From NCBI GenBank assembly GCA_951213105.1, contig OX578137.1, positions 54,668,236-54,732,235 on the forward strand: DNA of 64,000 bases, read 5' to 3'. The notes beneath the pieces were generated by a model. That model saw only the letters and a program-made list of their open reading frames with translations, was not told where the DNA came from and ran no database searches. How positions within the stretch are numbered: position 1 is the stretch's first letter; every line of letters begins with the position of its first letter. This document shows, one piece after another, positions 24,508 through 36,218 of the stretch. This DNA is from Amaurobius ferox. Taxonomy: Eukaryota; Arthropoda; Arachnida; Araneae; Amaurobiidae. Both the position numbers and the translations under genes were made by a program.

Positions 24508-26085
24508 AATGGCTAGCAAGAAATAATTTTCCCAATTCAGAGGGCTCTAGAATGCGTTCTATTGGTAAAATTTGAAATACAGATAATTCAAATGATGCGC
24601 TTGACATTTATTAAATCAAAAATGTCAGTATCAACATTCACCTATAGATGGCGCTATAATACAAATGGTATTTATTTGCATATATTAAAAATGTGAAACA
24701 TTATTTGCGTTACAGCGCATGCCTAGCTGCATTATTCTTTGGATAAAAAGAAGGAGGATTCTGAGCGAGCATTAGTTACTTCTCAGCACATCATGTGAAT
24801 GTTGCAAGAAAAAGCGTTATTGGTGAAATTGTTCTATCAGAACTCCTTTTCAGCTGTAAAAGAATTCCGTCGTATGAAGCAGATACTACGAAGAGGTCCA
24901 ATGTCTCCATGTGCCCTAAGCAAGACATTTGAAACACCTGAGCAACTTGACATTCTTCCAGGTAGAGGATGAAAGCCAATCGAATATTTTAGCGTCGAAA
25001 ATGCGGCTACCGCGGTCGTTGAAGCGAGCAGTCATTCGCCGCATAGTAGTGTGAGTGCGCCAGTTGTTTCTCGTGTATTGGGTATGCCGTATTCCACTCT
25101 ACCAAAAGTCTTACGGCGGATTTTGAATTCTTATTCCTACAAAATCAAGCATGTGCACCAATTGCAGGACGAAGACTCAGAAGTTCGTAAAACTTTTGCA
25201 CTTCAGTTCCTTGCTCGAATAGTAGTTGACGTCAGTTAGCCATGGAACATCCTGTGGACTGACGAAGCCCACTTTTGCCTGAATGGGCAAGTTAACACCC
25301 ATAATTGTCGAATTTGGGCAACGAAAAACCCTCAGGCTATCCAGGAACAACCCTTGCATCCTGAAAAAGTGACAGTATGGTGTGGTTTTGCGGCTACCTT
25401 TATCATTGGACCGTATTTTTTGAAGAGGTAACTGCAACTGGAATCAAAACATGTTCCGTCACAGGACAACGGTATCGTGATATGCTGAGGGATTTTGTAA
25501 TCCCACAACTTCAAGAGCGTGGATGCCTTCAGGACATCATTTTCATGCAGGATGGCGCACCTCCTCACATTGAGCGTAGTGTAAAGCAATTGCTAACACA
25601 GCTGAACTGTTGATCAGCCGGCATTTTCCAACAGCATGGCCTCCTCGTTCGCCGGATATCACCCTCTGCGACTTTTGGTTGTGGGGTTTGCTCAAGGACA
25701 ATATCTACCGTATAAGGCCAGCATCTGTGCCAGATCTGATGGACACTATTCGGCGCCATGTTCTTGATATTCCGGCAGACGCTCTCTAATCAGCTATGGA
25801 AAATATGGTGCTGCGATTAGAGCACATTGTTGAACATGAAGGGGGACATATTGAGCAGTTTTAATGCTACTTTTTTAATATTATTTAACATTTATAATTC
25901 CTGTTAAATGTTGTTATGTGTATTACAGCGCCACCTATCGACGGATTTTTGTACTAAAATTTTTGATTTAATAAATGTCAAGCGCATCATTTCAATTATC
26001 TGTATTTCAAATTTTATCTTATTTAAACCAATAGAACGCATTCTAGAGCCCTCTGAAGTGGGGAACTTATTTCTTGCTAACCCTG
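24508..26085 (+). mobile_element. mariner-like element with ~155-bp inverted ends
   Basis: Flanked by TA (24506-24507 and 26086-26087). Inverted ends are 24508-24662 and about 25920-26085; shared pieces include TTAGCAAGAAATAA (left CTAGCAAG), AGAGGGCTCTAGAATGCG, GATGCGCTTGACATTTATT and AGGTGGCGCTGTAATAC. The right arm is about 10 bp longer, mainly through one indel near TTAAATAAGATAAAATTTG (other strand). Total length 1578 bp with a broken transposase between the ends. Confidence 0.92.
24799..25864 (+). pseudogene. mariner-like transposase, inactivated
   Basis: Starts at ATG 24799 (MLQEKALLVKLFYQN), the usual beginning for this arthropod mariner-like group, and ends at TAA 25862-25864 after EGGHIEQF. 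N-terminal HTH region; then VVSRVLGMPYSTLPKVLRRI and YKIKHVHQLQ. DDE/D catalytic core: NILWTDEAHFCLNG (first Asp near 25261), KVTVWCGF, then FMQDGAPPHIE (second Asp near 25550), and in the +1-shifted frame AWPPRSPDITLCDFWLWG (third acidic position near 25668). Defects: in-frame stops near 24970 (after LPGRG), 25237 (before PWNILW) and 25788, and a frameshift near 25610. Length is otherwise close to a complete ~350-residue enzyme. Not functional as it stands. Confidence 0.9.
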
Positions 26086-26087
26086 TA

Positions 26088-26504
26088 CATAAGACGTGGC
26101 GTAAGTAAGTGTTCACATAAGAGAGCTAATCAGAAAAAGAAGTATGAAGAACATATTCCAGTCAGTCCGAAATGAGAACCAACACACAAACATAGAGTGT
26201 GCCAAAAAACAGAAATATTCATACAAAATGATTCAAGTTTGAACAAGGATTAATGTGTCCCAACAAAACAAAAGCAAAAGGTAAAACTACACACAATATC
26301 TCCAAGGGTTAGGACATGAAACAAAACTAATGAAAAAGAATAAAGTATTTTTAACTTCGTGTTTGTTGGTTCTCTACCCCTAATGAAAGTAATCCAGCGA
26401 ATCCTCGAACAGTTGTATGTTGCATTATTACTTTATTTCTGCTAACACATGTTGCTCAAGTTTTCCTTATCTTTTGCAGAAAGTACTTTACTTATTGATC
26501 TTCT
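26088..26504. other. unannotated DNA between mariner and SINE
   Basis: No gene or repeat recognised. Confidence 0.4.
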
Positions 26505-26518
26505 CTACTGTCCACAAG

Positions 26519-26806
26519 GGGGCGCGGTAGCCCATTGGTTAGCGCGCTGGAGTTGCACTCGGTAGGCCCGGGTTCGATTCCAGCCACTGCCAAAAAACTG
26601 CCGCCGTGATTACACGGACTACGATCACGTTAAACATGTGGGTCCGTAAGTCCTTCCGAGAGGTTGGTGGTAGGGGAAGGAGGGTACGGTCCCTGTGGAT
26701 GCCTCCCCCACTGGGTTCCGGTCTAAATTGGCTGGCACTTCCCGGCCGCCCAAGCAGTTGCCTTACAACTTTCTGGTAGGTCGGACGGTCTGGGTCTTAA
26801 CAACAA
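26519..26806 (+). mobile_element. tRNA-derived SINE, full copy
   Basis: 288 bp between perfect 14-bp target duplications CTACTGTCCACAAG (26505-26518 and 26807-26820). Same family as 19701-19986: box A TAGCCCATTGG (one change from the other copy), box B GGTTCGATTCC, body GAGAGGTTGGTGGTAGGGGA, GGATGCCTCCCCCACTGGG, tail TTAACAACAA. Intact promoter boxes and perfect duplications suggest a fairly recent insertion. Confidence 0.94.
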
Positions 26807-26820
26807 CTACTGTCCACAAG

Positions 26821-28569
26821 TAGTTAATTTGTAAGCATTCCTACTCAGAAATAAATGGTCACCATTCGTGTGGAGTTATCACGGACCTTTAAGGAGCCTT
26901 TATCACTAACCATAATATTTTTTTAACATAATGGAAAAACATTTCATAAAACTTAGTATCTTAATTTAATCAGTAAAAGCAAAACTGTCTTTGACTTTAG
27001 CGATATCGTCTTAAATAAAAGTTATCAATTTGTCTTATTGCTTTTTTCACAATAATGTTAGATATCAAACTGCAAAGATAGCCATGCGTTTAACACACAG
27101 TATTTATAATTTAGTACCATATTAAACTACTGGATTTGTAATATAAATACTTATTTTAAACTATTTTTATTATTAATTAGTAAACGTAAAATCTAATGTG
27201 TAAAAACTTCTGTTTTAAGTTAAATATATAAAAATATGCAGGAAAAGAAATCTTGAATAGGACCGTTTTTATTAAAGAAAAACACTTTTTTAGAATCTCG
27301 GTTTCTGATCTTCTCACGCATTATGTCGTAAAATATGCTAGCAAACTTCAGCAAAATAATCTATGAATGTTTGTCGTTAATTTTAAAACACCTCAAGAAA
27401 TTCCTTGAATTTATTTTTTTTAAATAGTTAACTAGTAGCGATAAATATTTAAAGACAATATTTTTACTGTCTCAATATTTCTCTGAGGATTCAGAGTAAA
27501 AAAATCAGAATTAATATTTAGAACCTAGGATTACATTCAATTACCATTGTTTTCAAGTGTGCATATTAGAAAATGTATGGATTCAATCTATGGATTCAAT
27601 CATTTATGCAATACTGTCTAGGATAATAACAATTCCTAATAATCTCCCAAAGATAATAATCTGGAAATTCAGATAATTTTAGACAGATATCTATATCTAA
27701 AGAGATAATTTTAGAGTTACTTTTGGACAAATGGTTAGTTAATATGAAATAAATATACGTAATTACTACCTTTAAGTGTTCATTACAAAAATGTTTAAAT
27801 TATAAAGTAAGAAATTTGGATTGAAAACTTTGTAAGTAAACTTATACACTTTCCATGCTGGGATTTCAAGTAAAACCAATATATAAGTGCAGTGGAAAAT
27901 ATTCGACTTTTTAAGAGAAAATTAAACAACTTAATTACATGCAAATTTATATAAAATGCAATACTCGTACACAACTATTTCGAGAGTATGTTAGCTTATA
28001 TTTGTCAGTATCAATCAGACAAACACACCTTAAATCAAAAAGACTAACTGTGCAAAAATTGAAGAAATGAGGGCTATAAATACTCAAGGCGATATTTTCG
28101 GAACCTCACTAATTAGAAAACAACATACAAAAGGAAAATTCAGATTTCACCAGAGAGAGTCAGAAGAGAAGCAAAATAAAGAACAGCGCAACCAAAAACA
28201 AATTTGAAAGCAAAAAACACATTGAAGTGTCCCTAAATAAAACAGAAGCGCTAACAAAACGATGCAAATGTCAACAAAATTTATGGAGTTCCAATAAGAA
28301 GAAAACAAGTCTAAATTATACAGAAATTCATCTGTTAGCGACATATCATCTAAGAAGTGATCACAAATGAAATAAATGGGAAAGAAAATAATAAAATTAC
28401 AGAACCCAAAATGATGGTTGGAAAATATACAGCAAAAACTGGGTTTTTTAAATTCTATTATGTGTGTAAAATTGTATTTCTGTTTCGCCTTCGAACAAAT
28501 AAAATATCAACTGACTTTTAAATATATCGTGGTGCCTAAATTTATATAATATATACTAAATGTGTTATA
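26821..28569. other. 1.7 kb without a recognised feature
   Basis: Very AT-rich; short direct repeats only (GGATTCAATCTATGGATTCAATC-type near 27580-27600; AGATAAT words at 27640-27715). No open frame with family resemblance. Confidence 0.45.
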
Positions 28570-29127
28570 AACTGAAGTGGCAGAAAAACTGGTACACCTA
28601 CCTAATATCGTGTAGGTCCCTCCGAGAAGGCAAAACTGCCGCAACACGACGTGGCATGGACTCCACTGATGTGTGAAGGTATCCTGGAGGCAAATCATAC
28701 CATCAATCTTGCAGGACAATGTTGAACGTCTATTTCGTGAAACGATTCTGCTCAGCCATCTATGGTCCCGTTCCTCCAGGATCTTTTCCCGTCCGCCCAG
28801 CTGTCGGAGATTTGATGTTTTACCGCATTTCTTATATTCACGATACACTCTTGCAATAGGCGTGCGCGAAAATTCAAATTTCATCTCTACCTCAGAAATG
28901 CTGTAACACATCTCACGAGCGCCGACTACTAACCCACGTCCAAAGTCACTTAAATCATGATAACCTGCCACTGTATCAACAGAAACCGTTCTAACAGCAT
29001 GCCGCATCCCTAGCTACATGTTGTCTTAGATAAGCGAAGTTGACCGCATCCAGTTACGTTGATTACCTGCATGTCTCCGTTCTTTGCATACGCGCGCCTG
29101 TGCCAGTTTTTCTTGCACATCAGTTTA
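28570..29127 (-). mobile_element. internally deleted Tc1-like element
   Basis: Left end AACTGAAGTGGCAGAAAAAC and right end CCAGTTTTTCTTGCACATCA are inverted relatives (GCCAGTTTTTCT-GC-CA-TCAGTTT read from the right), with TATA next to both ends. At about 560 bp it keeps both ends and part of the transposase, so it is a deletion derivative that could only move with help in trans. Confidence 0.82.
28690..29007 (-). pseudogene. Tc1-like transposase N-terminal remnant
   Basis: From ATG 29007: HDLSDFGRGLVVGAREM, then EFSRTPIARVYREYKKCGKT, LGGREKILEERDHRWLSRIV and NRRSTL, the paired-type helix-turn-helix region with the GRP/GRK-like linker of Tc1-like transposases. After about residue 110 the frame leaves family sequence and reads through the 3' end of the element. 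The entire DDE catalytic region is absent. It belongs to a different Tc1-like subfamily from the one at 16.5-17.3 kb. Confidence 0.82.
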
Positions 29128-30515
29128 TATTTCATTACGACGTAAAACATTTCCTTCCTTTGCTATTGGTAGGTGTTAATATTAAATTTATGTGAATGTT
29201 ACTTCACCACAGACTTTCCACTTTCTCTGTGAATTTGTGTAAAAAATAAAATTCATCAACATAAAATCTACATTCCGATTTCGTCAAACTTTCGGGTGTA
29301 ATTTTCGAATTGAAAACATTGGGTGTAAAAAAAATCTGATACGCAAATTATTTTAAACGTCAGGAGGCGACACATATACACGAAAAAAATTGTTTCAAAG
29401 GAAGGAAAAAATTGTTTCAAATTCCATTTTCTATATTAAATATGAGATAAGATGTTATGTATAATTGGAAAATAACACAAATGTAATCTTATTACATATG
29501 GAAAAAACGATTATATTATGATTCTATAAATTGCGATAACTTTCTTTACAGCGACCATTATCTTATCTCTGCAGTGCTATCTGTCCAATTAAAATTGAAA
29601 AATATATACAAAATTGATTTTATGAATATCTGGAAAGTGAATTATAAATTTCTACTCTACTTTTTTGTAAAATCACAGTCCACGTTAAATCTGGCCATTT
29701 ATGCCTCAGTCATATCAAGAACAAATTATCTAAGTCCCTTTTATGAGTGACTGTACATGAGTATGAATGTATATGTATGTTTTATGTATGTGTGTATCAT
29801 TATGTGAATTTTCAGTTTGTTAGCACTTTAAATTTAAATTTAAAATAATTTGAACAACTTAAGAAATGTCGCTTATAATTGCGATTAGTGAGAAACAATT
29901 TAATTTTAGAAATATCTAAAGATGGAAACTCTATAATAAAATGCTCCATACCTAGTTATGAAATAAGTCCTGTATTATGAAATTGCATCAGTATCACGTG
30001 GATAAGACGTGTATAGTAAGTCTTGTGTATGCAATAGAATTTAAGAGGAGTTGGGACACTTTACTGAACCGCCATAGTAGCCAGAGTGTGCGCTTTGAGC
30101 GGGCTCAGATTCATGCTCAAAGGGATGCGCATTTAACTCTGTCTCTTGGATATCTCTCTTGTCCTTGCTTGTGTTTGGGTTGGAATTTCGGAATCAGACT
30201 GCTCTTGTAGTTTTCGCATATGTTTTATTTTGTATGGCGGGCAACCGTGTTTCCTTTAGCTGGTGCATCCCTACTCTAGATACCAATTGTAATATTACTT
30301 CATGGTAATGAATATTTGTCCTGTTGTTTATTTGCCTGTGAGGATTACTCGAGCCTATATCCTTCCCTCCTTGATATTTTGTTATATTTGCCATTTTAAC
30401 CTCATTTTTTATTATATACTTTGCTTTCAGATATAGCAGGACGCGTATTGTTTAACATGACATATATCAAAAATTGAAAACTTTATATAGTTTATATTTG
30501 TAGATTAGTGGTGTT
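29128..30515. other. unannotated DNA with a GC-richer patch
   Basis: 29980-30390 is less AT-rich (GAACCGCCATAGTAGCCAGA, GGGCTCAGATTCATGC, GGCGGGCAACCGTG). It has no open frame I recognise and no terminal repeats. The rest is AT-rich. Confidence 0.35.
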
Positions 30516-30519
30516 TAGC

Positions 30520-30745
30520 ATTAACGCAAATCTGGAGGGGGGACAATTAATCTATTGCGTTTAAAAAATAGGCTTCCAGTATTACTTGAGTGTAATTTTT
30601 GTGCCAAATTTCTTTTAAATTGCTGCATTTGTTCGGCATATATTGTCTCCGCAAACTCACACACACACACACAGACATCAGCTCAAAAATGTCCTATTTC
30701 TAGAGATGCTTGAAATGCTCCCGGCGAAAACTCGAATCTTTCTCT
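30520..30745 (-). mobile_element. family B element fragment
   Basis: Minus-strand piece. Plus strand reads TTCCAGTATTACTTGAGTGT, GTGCCAAATTTC, (AC)n at 30660-30674, GACATCAGCTCAAAAATG, GAGATGCTTGAAATGCTCCC, matching 3590-3790 in the same order. Confidence 0.6.
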
Positions 30746-31084
30746 ATACCTCATCAACTTTACCAACTTAACTGTTAACTCGAAAATTGATAAAGATGAT
30801 CAATATTTTTTACAACCAATTATTTTCAACATCATACAAACTAATAGTTACCAATTTCTACTTTTTAAATCAAAATACCCTATTCTTGCTGTTTAAAAGA
30901 AATTTATATGTTAAAATTGCGCATTTTTCTCGTCTATACATATCGTATGATGATAATTTAAAATAAATCAGTGCAACTTATAAGGTACGTAACTTTTATT
31001 TTCATGGTTTAACTTTCACACTTTAACTTTTTATTTTCATAATTTTTAAAAGAAACACCAATAGAATTACACCACTTTTGTTTG

Positions 31085-31190
31085 TTCCCCTACTGGATTC
31101 CGGTCTAAATTGGGTGGCTCTTCTCGGCCGTCCAAACAGTTACCTTACATCTTTATAGTAGGTCGGACGGTCTGGGCCTCAACAACAACA
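31085..31190 (+). mobile_element. tRNA-derived SINE, 5'-truncated copy
   Basis: Only the 3' 106 bp of the family (CTACTGGATTCCGGTCTAAA, GGTCGGACGGTCTGGGCCTC, tail AACAACAACA). Flanked by a 14-bp duplication ACCACTTTTGTTTG / ACCACTTTCGTTTG (31071-31084 and 31191-31204; one mismatch). A 5' truncation with its own target duplication points to target-primed reverse transcription by a LINE partner that recognises the CAA-repeat tail. Confidence 0.92.
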
Positions 31191-31204
31191 ACCACTTTCG
31201 TTTG

Positions 31205-31750
31205 CGATTAGAAATAAACTATATTTAGTAATTCACAGACATTCTTAGCAGCCAAAGCAATGGAGTAAGTTGAATTACTTCGGAACGTGACACAATAAAA
31301 GAAAACCATAACATTTTATCTTGGAAAATTATCGCTCAATTAAGGGATTACTTCAAAGAAGTATTTTACCATTTTTATAGCTTGCGTTAAACATATTTAA
31401 AATATGCGTATTGACATCAAATAAAAATAAACGATAGTTTCTGCATACTTAGTCAAGGGTATAAAACGTTATATTAAAAAACTTTAAAAGTTAAAAATCA
31501 TTTAAATAATTATTTTTTTATTTATTTGCGACATACTACAGAAAATCGGACCTTGGACGTCTCGCTGATCACTATCATAATAATATGCAATGAGCGGACT
31601 GATTTCTTGGGTGTTTGATTCACAATAAAATTATCGATCACTTCCACTGTAACTAGAATTTTAGTTTTAATGTCATTCGATCCGCAGTAGCTTCCGAGAC
31701 TAAAAAGAAAATTGAAATATTTTTAAACTTGAGCGACGGTTGATTTGTTC
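31205..31750. other. unannotated AT-rich DNA
   Basis: No gene or element recognised. Confidence 0.4.
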
Positions 31751-31751
31751 T

Positions 31752-31855
31752 TACGCCATTGCAAAGAACCTTGCTGCCCAATCGGGATTCAAAACACAGA
31801 TCTTCGTACTGGCTAGTCGACGTTTTGCCGTTGAACTACTACGGCGGAATTGCAA
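31752..31855 (-). mobile_element. degenerate tRNA-like SINE head
   Basis: Read on the minus strand: TAGTTCAACGG fits pol III box A (TRGYNNARNGG), and GTTTTGAATCC, some 40 nt on, resembles box B with changes. TACGAAGATCTGTG lies between. It could be a decayed SINE of a second family or a tRNA relic; no acceptor stem pairing is evident. Plus-strand frame 31759-32028 crosses it and is not a gene. Confidence 0.4.
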
Positions 31856-32289
31856 GATCTTATAGTCGAAGTGGATTCTACATTCTTCACTCTCTAACGC
31901 CAGCTCCGAAATACAATATAAATGTTCCAAAAAGAAAAAAAAAGAAAAACTCAAAAAGAAAAAAAATTACATACGAAATATCGAAAAAAATGTGTATTGT
32001 AATTACACCAATTAGATTTACCATTTGACTAGATAGTAATAGAGCTCATAATAAAAACAGCAATGAATATTGCTTAGAAATTACATTGTTTGTTCAGTAC
32101 TGCCATAAACTGATCGAAATACTACCTCATTCAGTTTCATTGCATGGCGCTTAATAGGTTACTTATAAAGCGCTTCTAAATGTTTTCGATTGCTATAGCC
32201 ATGTTTCTTCTGTTTCTCCCTTATCCCACTTAGTCTAGTCTGAGCTTGGCCAAATCCAAAAGATCATTAAGCTTGAAGTCGTTTAAAAC

Positions 32290-32590
32290 TAACATGGGAT
32301 GGAATTTTGTGGGTGATTGTTTTGATGAAATTTTGTGGGTAGCCTAGAAATAACCCCACTTAAAATTTAGTCCATGATTTGAGTTTCTACGACCAGTGGT
32401 TCTCGAGATATTAGTAAAAAACGAAACTTTCGTTTATATCATCATCACGAGAGAACAACTGAACTGAATTTAATAAAATTTTGAGGGTGGCTTTGAAATA
32501 GCACCTCATAAATGTGGTCTAAGTTTCGGCTTTCTAAGACCAGGGGTTATCGAGATATTAATGAAAAACGTAATTTTTTCCTAGGAGTTC
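32290..32590 (+). repeat. two tandem units of ~130-150 bp
   Basis: GAAATTTTGTGGGTAGCC...AAATAACCCCACTTAAA...TTCTCGAGATATTAGTAAAA recurs as AAAATTTTGAGGGTGGC...GAAATAGCACCTCATAAA...GGGGTTATCGAGATATTAATG. The TTCTCGAGATATT word also occurs in family A/B, but the rest differs. Confidence 0.6.
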
Positions 32591-33690
32591 TACCCTTTGA
32601 CTCCGTGGATTAAAAATTAAATAATTGCAGGTGATATACAAGAGAGTGACTACTCAACTCATTAGCGTAATTTGAAAAGGTAAACAAATCACTTAACGAA
32701 AGGTTGCAATAAAATTGAGGTTTTAATATAAGGATGACATAAATTAAATAAATCTTAAAATAAGTGAATCTTAAAATAAGTGCTTAATACAATGAATATG
32801 GGCGAGAAGGAATGATTGTAAAATATAGTACGTTATAAACTTTAGAAATAATAAACAAAACATATGATATCTAATAGCGCGTAGATCTCACTTCGGAGTT
32901 GTGGTGCTTACTTTTTCCTTTAAGTATTGTACCGGTTAGAAGATATCGATTGAAGATCATCTTGGTGAAAGGGATTGTTTTCACCCTCGTGTATAAGAAA
33001 GCCTTTCCAGTCTTGTAATTAAGATCCATCAAAAGTAAATTTTACTTAAGATCTTTACATCCATCACTTGTCAAACCTCGCTAAAGCAAGTCCGAGGTCG
33101 TATTAGTTTGTTTACTTTTCGTGTTTAAAGGCATTCGTTGTCAAAGGGGAGTTTTGTGGCATGAATGCAATACAGTAGACATTTTTGAAGTGGTTTAAAT
33201 ATATCTGATGTATTTTTTTTAAAGTAATAGCTATGTGATGTACTATTAAATACTAATCAAATGTAATGTTTTTTTATGAAAATTTTAAGGTTTAAATGAT
33301 TGAATAATGTATGTAAAAATGACATTGAAACAATAATGTTAATAATGTTGTTTAATTTGTTAAAAAGTTGTTTATTATGTAAGAAGTATCAGTAAATATA
33401 TATAGATGTATAAATAATAGGCGGATGAATGTGCATATATATAAAATATAGTAAATTAGTAAAAATTTAAATTTTGCCTTGTATTAAACTCGACCTAATA
33501 TAATGTTGATTAGTGCATATTACTGATATATATATATATGGTACAAAAAACTTTTGTGTTTACTGCAAAATTTGTTTTAGACTTGTGTCAAATAGCCATG
33601 ATGAACTTTAAGTCATGAAAAATGACGAGTTGAGAAAGGCACAAACTTTATTAGTGTTTCTTTTTTGTTTACTTATATGAGGGGAGTAAG

Positions 33691-34261
33691 TGTGAGACCA
33701 GAATACATTTAGGCAGAGCAAATGTACAACGATTTGTGATATCTACCAAACCATACAAAAGCCAAGATTGGTATGCACCCAAAAGATCAGTAAGGCAATA
33801 AATAAAAGCGCTTCAACTACAGGTGTAGTCGAGACAGAGAAGTTACTGCAGGATAATTCTGAAACCATGCAGATTGGTTAAAGAATTAACCAATGAGGAA
33901 GTATTGCCGCATCGCCCTGAGGACAACTAATGAGATACGATAGGAGTATATGGATCTTAGGCAAAAACGATGTGGCAACAGGCAGAAGGTGCGAGAGACA
34001 AGATTCAATATTGATATAGAGAAGATGCATTTTGCATCAAGGTACACATACATCCATTGAGCAGTCATGAAGAACCGGTGTGAAGAGTCACATTAGATGT
34101 CTTCTCAAGAAAGTGAGAAGCTATGCGGTCCAAGAGTATGTTTCAGCAGCCAGTATACAGATATATATAAGGTGGTGCAAAACCAATGACACACAAACGG
34201 TATAAAATGTGTTATAAAGGGTTATAATAATAAAATTAGGAAATTAATTGTCTGGTCTCAC
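33691..34261 (+). mobile_element. possible LTR or DNA element bounded by 11-bp inverted ends
   Basis: GTGAGACCAGA (33692-33702) and its exact complement TCTGGTCTCAC (34251-34261) bound ~570 bp that is less AT-rich than its flanks, with TATATATAAGG near 34160. The solo-LTR-like insertion at 58593-59838 ends with the same TCTGGTCTCACA word, which hints at a related LTR. No target duplication is visible, so the type is unresolved. Confidence 0.3.
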
Positions 34262-34850
34262 TCATCCAATCTCCTCCTTAAATATATAAGTTTAATATTG
34301 TAATTTAATCATAATTATAATGTGTTCAATAAATAATGTTTATTTTAAAGTTAAAATGGGTGAAGTTAATTAGTAGTATAATTAATAATTTAATTCCAGG
34401 AAATCACACAATAAATAATGGTGGACTGTGATGCGGCACAAAAAATGTACGGTTTTACTATTTACTACCATGTTCATTCTGTATAATTTAATATTTATAA
34501 ACTCAAAGATAAGTGATACTTTAAATGTGTACCACACTAAGGCACCCAAAGGTACAAGTCTTACTTGGCCTCATTGCTTATTACTTTTATCTGGGCAGAA
34601 TGGAATAACCTGCACACCTTGCTTAGCCTTGGGAGCAGGATCCCGACATACTTCACTCATTCTGCCCAGAATGGCATATTTGCCTACCCGTATTACCAGT
34701 TTCAATGTTTATTTCAGGATTTTTTGGCGGAGCAGGGACGGAACCTTACTGGACATTACATATATTTCATATATATAAATAGTAATTACAAATGAATCAG
34801 TAACATAATATCTGACGAGTTACGAAAAAATTTTTAACACTTATTACTTC
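34262..34850. other. unannotated DNA with a 116-codon frame
   Basis: Plus-strand frame 34428-34778 has a hydrophobic start (VLLFTTMFILYNLIFIN) that could mimic a signal peptide, but the following residues show no family motif. A second frame overlaps it, and composition changes at about 34550. I do not call a gene. Confidence 0.25.
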
Positions 34851-36082
34851 CCCCAAAAGTAAACAATCAAACATACGCCATAACATTCCATTTCCACAAA
34901 CAAGAAAAATAAAAAAGGCACAGATATAATATATGTCTTGCTATACATTTAGGTGAGAAGAAACTTACTAGTGATAATATATACTTCAAATTTTGTGGTA
35001 ACTGGCAAAGGGGGATTAAGTTTTAATTATTAATGCAGATGGCATCACTATACTCCGGGAACAATTTCTTCTGTAAAAAATTACATACAAAATATCAAAT
35101 AAACTCATTTGCATTGCAATTATACCCCATTAGCTTCTTCATTTCACCTAATTTACAAAAAGCTCATTCAAAATAAGTGCAGTTATGTCAAAAAATGATT
35201 CTGAAATTTATTTCTCATACATTACATAGTTTGTTCAATACTGCAATAGAGACTTCTCATTTAGTTTCATCGCATGGCGTTTAATAGGTTACTTATAAAA
35301 CATTTCTAAATGTTCGTGATTGTTATTGGCATGTTTGTTAAACCTTACTACCTGTTTCGAAGAAAGTTTTGACACCTATCATTTTCCCCATAAGCAAACA
35401 ATCAAATGTACACCGTAACATCCCATTTCCCCAAAGACGAAAAATAAATTCACAAACATATTTCTCTTGCTATACATTTTGATGAGAATTTATAGCCGAT
35501 GGCATCGTTGTAGGAACGTGATAACTTAGAATAATCTTTCCTGCAGTTTAATTCCCTAAACTTTTATTTCCTTCGATATAAGTGACATATGCCGTACAAT
35601 ATATAATATATGTTTAAGGGATTATTTGAATGATGTCAAAAATTGAAAATCGAATTTTCAATTTATTTATCTTGAGTGCCCTAAAAAGGAATCTACAATT
35701 TTAGCATGTTAGTCTTTGCGTATGACATGCCTTTGGATATGACACTTATGTCTGCATCCAGATTGTAGCACTCATCTTTAAAAATGGGTCCCAATCATAA
35801 GTTCTGTTGACAATTGAACCTTAGATCTTTACAGAACCATATATCTTGCAATTTACGCATATGTCAGTGTTTATTATAAGTTTATGAGAAATATTTTAAA
35901 GTTTATCATTTTTTTCATCAAAGCAAAAAATCAAAGTATACCTTTAACTTTAATGTTACCAAAGAAGAAATAAAATACCGAAATTTTATGAACCATACGT
36001 TCTGATGAGAACTTACAACCCCCGGTAACGTTTAATGATCGAGATTACTTTGAATCATTTTTGCATATACATATACCCGCCT

Positions 36083-36128
<46 letters not shown>

Positions 36129-36218
36129 GTAAACATAAAAAATTAAAATTATTTCCACAGTTATCCAATTATTCTCCAGAAGTTGGCGCAAAGCAGCACA
36201 CTCTCCTAAAGTAACATA

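Larger units (their letters stand above)
31960..36060 (+). repeat. decayed block-repeat array, left half
   Basis: Shared blocks: ACATACRAAATATC and GCATGGCGYTTAATAGGTTACTTATAA at 31970-32200 and 35080-35300; AAACAATCAAA...CATTCCATTTCC...CTTGCTATACATTT at 34855-34960 and 35390-35490; ATTTGAATGATGTCAAAAAT near 35623; CATACGTTCTGATGAGAACTT and GATTACTTTGAATCATTTTT near 35995-36065. The same blocks recur right of the palindromic element (38060-41640). Noncoding. 32600-33690 in between is unannotated AT-rich DNA. Confidence 0.65.

Noticed and set aside
34428..34778. 116-codon frame with a hydrophobic N-terminus as a secreted protein
   Set aside because: No family resemblance beyond the hydrophobic start, an overlapping frame of similar length, and no splice or neighbouring exon evidence.
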